Counted from the first letter of the stretch, positions 23,982-33,123 are shown. The stretch: DNA of 64,000 nucleotides from Pseudomonas sp. Q1-7 (GCF_028010285.1 NZ_CP116304.1:4976501-5040500); one strand, 5' to 3'. Notes: generated by a model not told the origin, from the sequence alone. Program-made: numbers and translations.

Positions 23982-26900
23982 ATGGAAAAGCTTAAGCAGA
24001 TTCTCTCCCAAGAGGAGACAGTTATATTTGTTGGCTCAGGAGTCTCGATGTGGTCTGGCCTACCTTCGTGGACCCGCCTAGTCGAAGAGCTAGCATTAGA
24101 GCTAGACGCATCCGGAATGAATGCACAACTGGTGAGAGAAGAAGCTAAGCGAGGGGACCTTCTTCAAGCCGCAAGTTACGGCTTTTTCAATTTAACAAAA
24201 CAACAAATCGGCGCATTCATCAGAAAGGCGTGTCGTACTGATAACGCAGAGCCGCACGCGATCCATAGAAAGCTAGTATCTCTTGGCCCTAGGTGTTTTA
24301 TAACAACAAACTATGACAACCTGATAGAAAAAAGCCTTCAGAAATGGAAAAGCGATACGCCTTTCCGAACGGTTACTAATCGACAGCTAACTGAAACGGC
24401 TGAAATCATTCACGCGCGAGCATTGGATTTCGTATTTAAACCACATGGCGACGCCTACGACGTAGAAAGCATAATTCTGACACGAGAGCAGTATCGCCAA
24501 CTACTGCCGAACGGCGAAAGACAAGCCGTCTTAGAGTCTGTAAAGATGCTCTTGGCAAGCCGACCAATACTTTACATCGGCTTTGGCCTAAGAGACCCCG
24601 ATTTCCTGTATGTCAAGGACCTTCTGGCCAACACATACAAAGGCGGCGAAAGAGATCATTTCGCAATAATGCCGGACGTCTCCGAACAAGAAAAAGACTA
24701 TTGGAGAAGAAACTACGGGGTCCATCTCCTTGAGTACGCCACGGAGATCACTGACGACGGCACCAGGAGCCACAAAAATCTAATCAACATCCTAGATGAA
24801 CTTCTCGAAAGACCAATAAAACAAGAACTTTCAACAAACCAAGAAGCTGACGACTCAGCTTTCATTCTAGCGCTTACAAGATACTCTTCAGCACTTTCAA
24901 GGCACAATAAACTAGAGAAAGAATTTCAACTTAGAGTTAGCAGCGAATCAAGGAAAAGACGAACCCCGTATTATTCTTCAGAAACTCCAAGATACGACAA
25001 CCTCGCCATCGAAAAGTTTCTAGAAGACGGCCCTGAACGCTCTATCATCACTGGGCTTCCAGGGGCCGGTAAGTCATATTCTCTGCGCCGAGCGGCATCA
25101 CGTCTTGCTGAAAAACTCAGCGACGCGTGTATTGAGGACACTATAGACTTCAACCAGACAGCCATACCAATCTTTGCAGACTTAAAACTCTACAAAGGAA
25201 ACTTAAGAGAATTAATAGAGCAGTCTTTACCAAAATCTCTACCCCTAAACAAAATTATACAAAACCACAACACTAAAATCTTCCTAGACTCTTTCAACGA
25301 AATCCCTCGAGAGTTTTTTGAGAGCTCTATCTACGAATCAGATTTTTCAAATTTTCTTGGAAGCTGCAACGCAAAAATTATAATAGGATCGAGAACAAGC
25401 GATGGGCTAGAAAAGCTGGGACTAGACGTCTACAGGCTTGACACTATTGACCAGAGAGATGTTGAGTCTGGACTTAGAGACTTAGGAATAGAAATAACAG
25501 GTAGATTTAGTAGCGAAGTTATACACCTCCTTCAAAGACCCTTTTACTTCCAATGCATTGCTAATGGCACTGCGAAACTCCAGGGGGAAGCACACCCGAG
25601 AGATTTCTATAAGTCTATTTTTGACAATTTAAGTGAAAAATTTAAAGATCGATTTGGATCAACATTAGACTTAGAAGAATCACTTTCCCTTGCAGCGTAT
25701 CAATCGTTAAACAGAGGGGAAGAAGCATTTTCACTTTCTGTATTGCTAAAAACATTAGGCGCTAGTCTTGAGGCAATCGAAGAAACCAGCCTTAAAGCCA
25801 TTGACGTAGCTAACTGGCTTGTCTCTCACTCCATTCTAATACCCTACTCAGGTGGTCGCGCGGCCTTTATACACCAATCAGTAACTGAGTATCTTGCCGC
25901 CAAAGAACTGGCAAGGCTCTACACCTTAAATCGCGGCATTTTAAGAGAAAAATTAGCGCTAGCAAGATGGGACCAAGCAATATATCTAACTCTAAGCCTA
26001 TTGACAGAAGAAAAATCAGAACAGTTCTTTAAAGATATCATTTCTGCAGATCTCCCTCTTGCTCTTGGCTCAGCAAAATATGTGGAATTCAACCGCGACA
26101 TTGTAGTAGAAAAACTCCTCGACACAATCATATCTCTTGCAGGCAAAGCACCAGGCCAGAACTACCTTCTTGACTCTTCTATTTCCGACAGCCTTCCAAT
26201 AAGCATCTACCACGAGCCGCAACTCAAGAAAATCATGAGCTTTGGTAATGTCATAGGCGGGGCGGCGGCAGCTCGTTTACTTGAAATTAAAGGGCAATCA
26301 TTAAAACAAGAAATGCTAGAGCTTCTATTCGAAAGAAGAAGCGACTTCAACTTCTGCTCATATCTCTCAAGAGCGATTACCAACATCGCTCAAGAAGACG
26401 ACATAAAGTGGGCTCTTAATAAGATTGATGAAATCAATAAGAACCCAACGGAAGTTGACGACGATGAAGACTCAGACCATTTCAACATGGTCGTTTCAAG
26501 CATTCTCTCCAGCACAAACATAGAATCCATTAGGACCGTATACAACTCCTACCTCAAAGAAAAAGGAACGGTACCAGAGCACCTCGTATCCGCTATCTGC
26601 GGCGCACTTGAAGACGCAAATTCGAATGCAGCCTTAGAACTTTCCGCCGAGCTACTACTTGCAGGAAGTCAAAGGGCAATCATTACAACTTACTTCATTA
26701 CTAGATGGCACGACGATGATGAAAAATTATCGCTCGAACACATCACACAGAAGCACATTGACAAAATAATCGACTCAATAAATGAATCAACCAGTGCATG
26801 GGGATATGAATGGTCAATATCTCTTCTAAAAACTCTTTGCGAAAATTGCCAACGACTTGCTGACTACACAAAAACAAAAGCGAACACCAACTCAACCTGC

Positions 26901-27593
26901 TTAAATTCCGCACTCTTATACTGCTCAACTCCCGAGGCAGATTCACACATTATTGACCAGCTAGAAAAGTTACTTAGTAGTCCGGAAGCCTTTGAGAATG
27001 ATCAATACTTCTATCTGCTACCAAAAATAGACCTGAATTGGTCGGGTAGAGATAAAGTCTTCTCAGACCTGTTGCAAACCCAAAGTCCAGATTTTTTATA
27101 CGAAATTATGGGCAGCGGCGTTCCAGTGCGCATTAATGGGCTAGGAACAATTAGCATTGGCTCCGCAGTTAATTGGCTAGAAAAGCTAGCTTCAATAGAA
27201 GAGAGTGCTGATAGCTTTCTGGTCGACAAGTTTGCGTCTCTTATCTCACGACACCTAAGCAGTGACGACCTTCACGAGTACATCACTGAATTCAATAGCA
27301 AGAAATCAGTCCATCGCCCCTTACTATCGCGCCACATCCTTCCCTACTTCCAAGACATATCTACAGATTCATTTGGAGAGGACTCGATACGTTATCTTCT
27401 TGAGTCTCTCGAAAAATCCAAGCTGGGATTAGCCTACCGAGATCACTTACTAGGAATTTCTGCAACAGAACAGTTTGTAAGTGAACGACTACTACCCTTG
27501 CTCACGGACGCACCAGAACCGCTCAATAACAATATAAGAACAATCCTCGTACAAGCTGGCAAACGACACGGAAAAAGATATTTAATCGGCTAA
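23982..27593 (+). CDS. SIR2-STAND (Avs5-like) antiphage NTPase
   Basis: This 1203-residue protein has three parts. The SIR2 domain (1-250) shows GSGVS (18-22), ITTNYDNLIE with Asn110 and Asp112, catalytic His155 in KPHGD and YIGFGLRDPDF; such domains deplete NAD+. A NACHT/STAND-type NTPase follows with Walker A GLPGAGKS (358-365) and Walker B KIFLDSFNE (432-440). The last 550-600 residues are helical, as in sensor domains made of repeats. The design is that of bacterial NLR-like Avs proteins: recognition of a phage protein leads to oligomerisation and NAD+ loss. GC content is far lower than in its neighbours, a sign of recent transfer. No strong ribosome site is seen at the start. Confidence 0.88.
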   Translation: MEKLKQILSQEETVIFVGSGVSMWSGLPSWTRLVEELALELDASGMNAQLVREEAKRGDLLQAASYGFFNLTKQQIGAFIRKACRTDNAEPHAIHRKLVSLGPRCFITTNYDNLIEKSLQKWKSDTPFRTVTNRQLTETAEIIHARALDFVFKPHGDAYDVESIILTREQYRQLLPNGERQAVLESVKMLLASRPILYIGFGLRDPDFLYVKDLLANTYKGGERDHFAIMPDVSEQEKDYWRRNYGVHLLEYATEITDDGTRSHKNLINILDELLERPIKQELSTNQEADDSAFILALTRYSSALSRHNKLEKEFQLRVSSESRKRRTPYYSSETPRYDNLAIEKFLEDGPERSIITGLPGAGKSYSLRRAASRLAEKLSDACIEDTIDFNQTAIPIFADLKLYKGNLRELIEQSLPKSLPLNKIIQNHNTKIFLDSFNEIPREFFESSIYESDFSNFLGSCNAKIIIGSRTSDGLEKLGLDVYRLDTIDQRDVESGLRDLGIEITGRFSSEVIHLLQRPFYFQCIANGTAKLQGEAHPRDFYKSIFDNLSEKFKDRFGSTLDLEESLSLAAYQSLNRGEEAFSLSVLLKTLGASLEAIEETSLKAIDVANWLVSHSILIPYSGGRAAFIHQSVTEYLAAKELARLYTLNRGILREKLALARWDQAIYLTLSLLTEEKSEQFFKDIISADLPLALGSAKYVEFNRDIVVEKLLDTIISLAGKAPGQNYLLDSSISDSLPISIYHEPQLKKIMSFGNVIGGAAAARLLEIKGQSLKQEMLELLFERRSDFNFCSYLSRAITNIAQEDDIKWALNKIDEINKNPTEVDDDEDSDHFNMVVSSILSSTNIESIRTVYNSYLKEKGTVPEHLVSAICGALEDANSNAALELSAELLLAGSQRAIITTYFITRWHDDDEKLSLEHITQKHIDKIIDSINESTSAWGYEWSISLLKTLCENCQRLADYTKTKANTNSTCLNSALLYCSTPEADSHIIDQLEKLLSSPEAFENDQYFYLLPKIDLNWSGRDKVFSDLLQTQSPDFLYEIMGSGVPVRINGLGTISIGSAVNWLEKLASIEESADSFLVDKFASLISRHLSSDDLHEYITEFNSKKSVHRPLLSRHILPYFQDISTDSFGEDSIRYLLESLEKSKLGLAYRDHLLGISATEQFVSERLLPLLTDAPEPLNNNIRTILVQAGKRHGKRYLIG

Positions 27594-27613
27594 CTCATAC
27601 TTATAACAAAAAA

Positions 27614-27640
27614 AGGGGGCAGATCTATTTTCTGCCCCCT
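27614..27640 (-). terminator. Intrinsic terminator, mainly for the minus-strand pair
   Basis: A 10-bp perfect stem AGGGGGCAGA / TCTGCCCCCT with a 7-base loop. Read on the minus strand it is followed by seven T, so it ends the two membrane-protein genes; it may also stop the convergent SIR2-STAND transcript. Confidence 0.85.
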
Positions 27641-27734
27641 AAATTCATACTTCAAAAACGCAAAGTAGCCTCACCATATAGCCGACGTGTCGACTTATGT
27701 TGTTTCACTTAGATGAATAACAGTACCTCCACCA

Positions 27735-28529
27735 CTACTTTTTGGCTTGGGCTTGGGCTTGGGCTTGGGCTTGGGCTTGGGCTTGGGCTTGGGCTTGGGC
27801 TAAAAATTTGAGTGATTCCATCATCGTGTCAATAACTTCGTCCAAGTCCGGAACACTGAAATCATCATGAAGTCTTGAAGTCTTTCTTAAGACCTTCCTA
27901 CACTTGATGCGCTCAAGAATTCCGCAGTTCTTTGCCAACAAGACAATATCATCATCAAGCATATCGGCTATCTCATTTAGAGACTCACCTTTCTGACTAC
28001 GAGACAATGACAAAAGCAAGTCCTTAACAGGACCACTGGATACACCGGGGATAATCTCTCTTTCCAATTTCTCCGCATACTCCATTGTATGAGAAGCGAC
28101 TTGCTGAATTCTTTCCTTACCCTTTAGTTGATAGGCGAGAATTGGCCTTTCACACGCCAATTGCTTCAATGCTTGCTCACAGTCAACCAGAAGTCGCTCA
28201 TCAATTTTCATCTGAATAGAACCAACTATTTTTGAGAAATGAGCATGGATTGCTGCCTCAACTAGCGTTTTAACACTGGGTTCCATTGCTGAAAACCCTC
28301 TCGCCTCTAGGGATTTTTCCGCCTGAGACATAAAAGCCCTATAAACCCTTTCCGGGTCTATTAGAGTGGTGTTTATTGAGTATCTGATCTCCATCAAATA
28401 GTAGAGAACAAGGCGAGCACTTCTCTTAAGCTCAACACGAGCTTTAAGAACATACCCAATAGCGCTTATAAGGGCAGAAAAACCAACCCCGACAAACCCA
28501 ATAATTGCAGCCATAACTTCCGCATTCAC
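27735..28529 (-). CDS. Membrane-anchored protein with (Ala-Gln)n tail
   Basis: This 264-residue protein has one N-terminal membrane helix (about 6-28), a helical cytoplasmic body and a C-terminal run of nine Ala-Gln pairs before the final AKK. The run is encoded by a hexanucleotide repeat. It lies 30 bases downstream of the putative abortive-infection gene and is convergent with the SIR2-STAND gene. Family not recognised; a role in the same defence unit as its upstream neighbour is an inference from position and topology. Confidence 0.65.
   Translation of the reverse strand: MNAEVMAAIIGFVGVGFSALISAIGYVLKARVELKRSARLVLYYLMEIRYSINTTLIDPERVYRAFMSQAEKSLEARGFSAMEPSVKTLVEAAIHAHFSKIVGSIQMKIDERLLVDCEQALKQLACERPILAYQLKGKERIQQVASHTMEYAEKLEREIIPGVSSGPVKDLLLSLSRSQKGESLNEIADMLDDDIVLLAKNCGILERIKCRKVLRKTSRLHDDFSVPDLDEVIDTMMESLKFLAQAQAQAQAQAQAQAQAQAKK
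27745..27801. repeat. Hexanucleotide tandem repeat (GCTTGG)9
   Basis: Nine perfect copies of GCTTGG plus half a unit lie inside the 3' end of the membrane-protein gene, giving (AQ)9 on the minus strand. Slippage changes length by whole dipeptides and keeps the frame. Confidence 0.95.
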
Positions 28530-28559
28530 TTATAGACCTCCTCTGTCCAAATGTATTTT

Positions 28560-29270
28560 TTAGCTATGCGCATCGCTTACCGTAGCAAAAAATTCACGCG
28601 TATCATCGGGTATATCTCCGAGGGCTTCCAACATATAGATTAGCTGGTAAGCTTTGTCGGAATAGTAAATAAGCACTGGAGCAAAACTTCCCCCTCTCAG
28701 CCTGGAGTAATGTTCAAGAAAACTTCTGAGCCGAGAAATCAAATATTTAATTTCTCGAACTGATGCTTCAACGACGGTTCCAGGCGTATTACCGATGCGT
28801 ACAAATTCCTGGAAAGCCCCAGGCGAACCACCCACAGTTGCAAAGCGCTCTGCCTCTGCAGCCATTTGAGCAATAGTGACTACCTGCGGCGCTCCTGGTG
28901 GAGAAATAACAGTCTGCAATAAACTTGAAAGACGCTGATCGATATCCCTGGTAACGTGTAAAAGCTCATCACCCACACGGTCTGAAATCAGGCTTTCAAA
29001 TTCTCTTCTGGCAATCTCCGTCTGTTCAGATAGTTGCCTCGCTGCAAGCCTCGCTTCACGTTGTTGAACACTTATAGACCAAAGCGCCGAAAGAAATGCG
29101 GCAAGAGCAAACGTGGGATTCAGTATCCCGCCAAAGTAGTCGCCGAATTGCCCCCAAATTGCAGGATCCGGCGATCGAGTTGTACCGAACGAAGAGATGT
29201 AAGTTATAGCTACTCCGCCAATTGCCAAAGCGGCCGTAATTGCGGCAATGATTAGGTTACGCAGATTCAT
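28560..29270 (-). CDS. Putative abortive-infection membrane protein (putAbiC-like)
   Basis: This 236-residue protein has two N-terminal membrane helices (about 6-27 and 50-68) joined by WGQFGDYFGGILNP, the hallmark sequence of proteins annotated as putative phage abortive infection proteins, then a coiled-coil-like segment (REARLAARQLSEQTEIARREFES) and a helical C-terminus. Probably the first gene of a two-gene membrane unit. The mechanism of the family is not known to me. Confidence 0.7.
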   Translation of the reverse strand: MNLRNLIIAAITAALAIGGVAITYISSFGTTRSPDPAIWGQFGDYFGGILNPTFALAAFLSALWSISVQQREARLAARQLSEQTEIARREFESLISDRVGDELLHVTRDIDQRLSSLLQTVISPPGAPQVVTIAQMAAEAERFATVGGSPGAFQEFVRIGNTPGTVVEASVREIKYLISRLRSFLEHYSRLRGGSFAPVLIYYSDKAYQLIYMLEALGDIPDDTREFFATVSDAHS

Positions 29271-29770
29271 ACAAAGTAGAGTTCCAGCTCAGCAGTCGAT
29301 GGTGATCGGCTTATAGTGAAGGACGAAAGCGAACTCTCATAGACCCCGCTGGAAATGGAACCCTGCGGCACGACACGGATGACAAAACCCTAACGGGTGT
29401 CGAAAATGTGTCGAATACACAGCGACACATAGAGACGAGACAAAACCTTAATAGGTCGAGTTATCGTGGCTTTGCACCACTTTGCAACCTACTGCGCCGT
29501 ACCTGAAACGGGTTCAAATCCCTGTGTTGCGGTTGCGAGGCGCTGCTGTGATAAGGTTCTGGGCAAACATCAACCGCCCCCATCAGGGTGTGACATCGCA
29601 GAAAGGTAGGATGGAGCAAGCCCACGAATTCCGGGGCTTTCAAAAGGGGAAAAGGGATTGGTCACCGTCCCCCCCGGCTCCACCAAAATCCAAGACTAAG
29701 CCCCTGATTTTCCTAGCGAAATTCAGGGGCTTTTTCGTTTCTGCCTTGATGTGTCGAAGAAGTGTCGAAC
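29271..29770. repeat. Scarred island border with att-like module
   Basis: About 500 bases without a gene. A GTGTCGAAAATGTGTCGAAT copy lies at 29397-29416. A tRNA-3'-like CGGGTTCAAATCCCTG is near 29507. At 29671-29770 CCCCCGGCTCCACCAAAA is followed by a terminator (CCCCTGATTTT / AAATTCAGGGG, 29701-29729, then T5) and GTGTCGAAGAAGTGTCGAA. The last module parallels that at 22681. Several generations of element ends seem stacked here. Confidence 0.6.
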
Positions 29771-30049
29771 TCAGCCGTGGCGCTCATCAAGGTCCGCGAA
29801 GTTGCTGATCTTCACAGCACCGTCAGGAAAGCGGGCGATCACCTCAAGCTGTCCGCCCGTTGCCTCGATGTGGCTGCGCAGGGTGGAGATGTACATGTCC
29901 GTGCGTTTCTCCATCTTGGCGATGGCCGGCTGCTGCACATGTAGCACCTCGGACAACATCTTCTGCGACAAGCCACGCGCTTGGTTACTCGATGGAGATC
30001 CACTCCAAGGCACGACGGAGGGATGTGATGCAGGGGGTAACCCTGTCAT
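29771..30049 (-). pseudogene. XRE-type regulator, 5'-truncated remnant
   Basis: The last 70 codons (ARGLSQKMLSEVLHVQQPAI...MYISTLRSHIEATGG) are the well-preserved HTH and C-terminal part of a HigA/XRE-type antitoxin-like regulator, normally preceded by 25-40 more residues. The codons before about 29985 are unrelated Pro/Ser-rich sequence, so the true 5' end is missing. The break lies next to the island border and probably arose from insertion or deletion there. Confidence 0.7.
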
Positions 30050-30061
30050 GAGTTCGTCAAC

Positions 30062-30955
30062 TCAGAAAAATAACGGTCGATCCTTAACCTGCTCCTTGAG
30101 ATGAGAAATGAAACTTCTCACAGCCGGAGAAAGATTCTCTCGCGAGGGATATACCGCAAAAATTCCAATGGGCGGCTCTACGCTCCAATCGGGCAAGGCT
30201 TCAATCAGACGACCTGCTTTCAAATCCTCCGCGACATGCCAGTCCGCGAGCATCGCAAACCCGTGTCCATCAATCGCCATATGCCTGACCACTTCTCCCA
30301 TAGTGGCCGAAAAGCCACCTCGCACACGCACTGTGCGCTGCTCTGTTGCCTTTGCGAATACCCAACGGTCCTGGCCCGCGATGGTCAGTGCATTACGAGC
30401 TTTCAATTCTTCGGGGCAAGAGGGCATACCGTGAAGCCGCCAGTATTCCGGAGACGCACACACCAGGCGCCTGCAGGGTGAAACGAGCTGTGCAATCAGC
30501 GTCGAGTCTTCCAACGCACCATATCGGATAGCGAGGTCTACACCCTCTGCGACCAGGTCAACCATCCGGTCGGTCAAGTCGAGCTCTACTGAAACGTCCG
30601 GATAGCGACACATGTAGCTGCTCACCACTCCGGACAAGTAACTGCCGGCAAATGTGGCCGATGAAGTAATGCGAATTCGACCTGCGACGCCAGAACTCTC
30701 CGAAAGCGCACGTTGCGCAGCATCGACGCTTTTGATGATGCCCACCACGTGCTGGTGAAATTGCTCACCGTAAGTGGTCGGGCTCAGGTGCCGAGTGGTG
30801 CGATTAAACAAGCGCTGGCCTATTCGATCTTCAAGACTTAGAAGCCGTTTACTACCACCTGCAGGAGTAATGCCCAAGGTTTCGGCCGCGGCGCGTATCG
30901 AGCGAGTCGCGTAAACCTCAACGAAGAAGCGGAGCTCATCGATAGAGTCAAACAT
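30062..30955 (-). CDS. LysR-family transcriptional regulator
   Basis: This 297-residue protein of normal LysR length has an N-terminal winged HTH (FFVEVYATRSIRAAAETLGI, then SKRLLSLEDRIGQRLFNRTT) and a C-terminal substrate-binding fold. It is divergent from a quinone oxidoreductase gene with about 100 bases between the starts, the usual arrangement for a regulator and its target. The likely signal is a quinone or electrophile, by analogy with other regulators of such genes. Confidence 0.9.
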   Translation of the reverse strand: MFDSIDELRFFVEVYATRSIRAAAETLGITPAGGSKRLLSLEDRIGQRLFNRTTRHLSPTTYGEQFHQHVVGIIKSVDAAQRALSESSGVAGRIRITSSATFAGSYLSGVVSSYMCRYPDVSVELDLTDRMVDLVAEGVDLAIRYGALEDSTLIAQLVSPCRRLVCASPEYWRLHGMPSCPEELKARNALTIAGQDRWVFAKATEQRTVRVRGGFSATMGEVVRHMAIDGHGFAMLADWHVAEDLKAGRLIEALPDWSVEPPIGIFAVYPSRENLSPAVRSFISHLKEQVKDRPLFF

Positions 30956-31059
30956 GGATTGACAACCTTTGAGACCGAAAGAAGCAACTATTGTCGCCTA
31001 TTCGTTCCAACTACTCGATGATAATTTTCGTTGACCGTCAATCAAATTGGGGAGCAATG

Positions 31060-32052
31060 ATGAAAGCCATCGTCATCAACCATCATGGAGACTCTCAAGT
31101 CTTCGAAGACCTGGAAGTGCCTGATGCTCAAGCCCGACCTGGACACGTCGTGATCGATGTCCAGGCCACAAGCGTCAATCCCGTCGACACTAAGATCCGT
31201 CAGGGCAGTGAAGGTACTGCGGGTCTGACATTCCCAGCGATCCTACACATGGATGTCGCAGGCACCATCAGCGCTGTCGGCGAAGGCGTCACGGGCTTCA
31301 AGATCGGGGATGCCGTATATGGCTGTGCTGGCGGTGTTGTGGGCATCCCTGGAGCGCTCGCCGAGCAAATGGAAGCCGACGCGGATCTCATCGCGCTCAA
31401 ACCCGAATCCCTGTCATTTGCTGAAGCTGCCGCCCTGCCCTTAGTCTCCATCACCGCTTGGGAAGCATTGGTCGACCGTGCCTCGATCAAGCCCATCGAC
31501 GAAGTCCTGATTCACGGCGGGACAGGTGGTGTCGGGCATATCGCCATTCAGTTGGCGAAGGCTATGGGCGCCCGAGTGAGCACCACGGTTTCGACCGATG
31601 AAAAAGCTGCTATCGCCAAGAAGTTGGGGGCCGACGAGGTTGCCCTCTATACCAGCGAAACACCTGACCAGTACCGCGAGCGCATCACCGGCGGCAAAGG
31701 GTTTGACACCGTTTTCGACACCTTCGGTGGTGAGGTTCTACAAAACTCGCTCAAAGCTGCAAAGCTCAAGGGACACGTCATTTCGATCATTGGATATGAC
31801 ACCTATGACCTGACAGACATGCATTTCAAAGGCCTTAAGCTCGACTTGGTCTTCATGCCGATACAGATCATTCACAACGTGAACCGGCAACATCATGGGG
31901 ACATTCTGAGAAGGGTTTCAGCACTCGTCGATAGAGGTTTTATTCGACCACTGATTGACCAACGCTACCCGTTCACACGTGAAGGGGCCGGCGCTGCCCA
32001 TGATCGACTCGAGTCTTCCAAAGCAATCGGCAAAATCGTCATCGCCCGGTAG
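31060..32052 (+). CDS. Zinc-independent MDR-family quinone oxidoreductase
   Basis: This 330-residue medium-chain dehydrogenase has the GroES-like part (SVNPVDTKIRQG, HMDVAGTISAVGEG) and an NADPH-binding Rossmann loop GGTGGVGHIAIQLAK. Zinc ligands of alcohol dehydrogenases are missing, as in QOR-type enzymes that reduce quinones or activated alkenes. The start at 31060 follows GGGGAG; an in-frame start at 30991 has none. It forms a unit with the monooxygenase gene 39 bases downstream. Confidence 0.88.
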   Translation: MKAIVINHHGDSQVFEDLEVPDAQARPGHVVIDVQATSVNPVDTKIRQGSEGTAGLTFPAILHMDVAGTISAVGEGVTGFKIGDAVYGCAGGVVGIPGALAEQMEADADLIALKPESLSFAEAAALPLVSITAWEALVDRASIKPIDEVLIHGGTGGVGHIAIQLAKAMGARVSTTVSTDEKAAIAKKLGADEVALYTSETPDQYRERITGGKGFDTVFDTFGGEVLQNSLKAAKLKGHVISIIGYDTYDLTDMHFKGLKLDLVFMPIQIIHNVNRQHHGDILRRVSALVDRGFIRPLIDQRYPFTREGAGAAHDRLESSKAIGKIVIAR

Positions 32053-32091
32053 TTCGAGTTCACGCTTTCTCACCTTAAAGGCTGTCATACG

Positions 32092-32406
32092 ATGAACAAT
32101 GATTCGCAAACTCCAACCCTGCTCTATCTCGTCGCCACATTGAAAGCCGCCAAAGGGTCGGAAGACAAATTGTTGAACGCTCTCAAAGCATTGGTCCCAC
32201 TGTCCAGGCAAGAGCCAGGGTGCGTTCGATACGATTTGCATGTGGACCGCGAAGATCCGTCCGTGCTGATCGTTTACGAAATCTGGCGCGATGAGGATGC
32301 TTTGAACGAACATGCATCTTCGCCACATTTCCAACATTTCTTGAAGATTGCGAACCCGCTGTTGTCCACACCACTAGAAGTCAGGGTGCTTAACCTGGTT
32401 GTCTAA
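32092..32406 (+). CDS. ABM-domain (YgiN-like) putative quinol monooxygenase
   Basis: This 104-residue ferredoxin-like ABM protein (LLYLVATLKAAKGSEDKLLN; EPGCVRYDLHVDREDPSVLI; EIWRDEDALNEHASSPHF). Small proteins of this type oxidise quinols or polyketide-like substrates without cofactor. Downstream of a QOR-type enzyme it fits a quinone redox cycle. The start lacks a strong ribosome site; coupling to the upstream gene is likely. Confidence 0.88.
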   Translation: MNNDSQTPTLLYLVATLKAAKGSEDKLLNALKALVPLSRQEPGCVRYDLHVDREDPSVLIVYEIWRDEDALNEHASSPHFQHFLKIANPLLSTPLEVRVLNLVV

Positions 32407-32517
32407 GCGGGAGCTGTCGCTTGCCACCGTTGCTATGTGCCTCCCCCAGCTGCCGGTATTAGGTGCTGTCGAGCACCAGTGTGCACAACGGCAAACGACA
32501 GGGTCTGACGCACGCTG

Positions 32518-32559
32518 TACAACCGAACGGACTACATCGAGCGCAGACGTCCAGTCGTC
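32518..32559 (+). pseudogene. Remnant of an integrase 3' end
   Basis: Bases 32518-32549 match 320-351 (inside the integrase gene at the window start) in 30 of 32 positions and encode YNRTDYIERRRP. Stop codons and unrelated sequence surround it, so it is a short scar. The copies are in direct orientation 32.2 kb apart. Confidence 0.7.
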
Positions 32560-32712
32560 CGTCCCAGCCAAGAGCTCGGGGATCGCCAAAGAGTGGGCGA
32601 CCGATCCGGTCATCTCGCGTTTCAACCCCTGGCGCTCGGGCACCTGGAACCCGCACGAACTCGACATGGCTGCTCAAAGCCGGGGAGAGCAGCCGCTCCG
32701 CTTTCGTCCGGT

Positions 32713-32973
32713 CTAAACCCTGCTGGCCAAGCACCAGTTCGTCCAGGCGTGCGACGGCCGCGGCAGTTCCAGAAGCCCGTGCGTCGCCCCTTGCCGCCGA
32801 CCGCATGCCATCACGCTCGCGAATGAACAGCGGGGCCTGGAGCGGGTCGCGCCGTTGACCAGGGCGTTGGACAGCGCGGGCTGAGTCATGCCCAGCCGCT
32901 CCGCGGCGCGGGTGACGTTGGGCTCTTCCAGAATCGTGAGGAAAACGGGTAGCCGGTTCAGCTCATGGCGCAT
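32713..32973 (-). pseudogene. LysR-family regulator, frameshifted remnant
   Basis: The frame begins MRHELNRLPVFLTILEE and continues TRAAERLGMTQPALSNAL, a typical LysR HTH, then turns into nonsense. A second frame on the same strand resumes with LFIRERDGMRSAARGD, matching the usual continuation (LFVRTRDGM-PTA), so a small deletion and frameshift broke the gene. Later codons down to about 32460 are too decayed to follow. The region between the ABM gene and the OYE gene is thus a scar. Confidence 0.7.
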
Positions 32974-33123
32974 CCAGTCATATCGTCAAGGATATAACTT
33001 AAATCCGACAAATAAATTGGATGAATCTTCTTGCGGCGCGCAATCTGGCCTCGTTGATGAGTTACCGGCCCTGCCTTCCGACAGAACGCCCTACCCCCCC
33101 CTTGCGCTAATACTGGAGCCGCC

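Noticed and set aside
23696..23995. 99-codon plus-strand frame before the SIR2-STAND gene
   Set aside because: No recognisable domain, no ribosome site, and it runs into the SIR2-STAND start in another frame; at most part of a lost phage gene in a different frame.
27745..27801. Possible CRISPR-like array
   Set aside because: The units are 6 bp and contiguous without spacers; it is a simple tandem repeat inside a coding frame. No CRISPR array was seen in the window.
29500..29700. Possible tRNA or tmRNA gene
   Set aside because: Only T-arm-like and CCACCA-like 3' fragments are present; no acceptor, D- or anticodon arms could be folded, so they are treated as att-type fragments.
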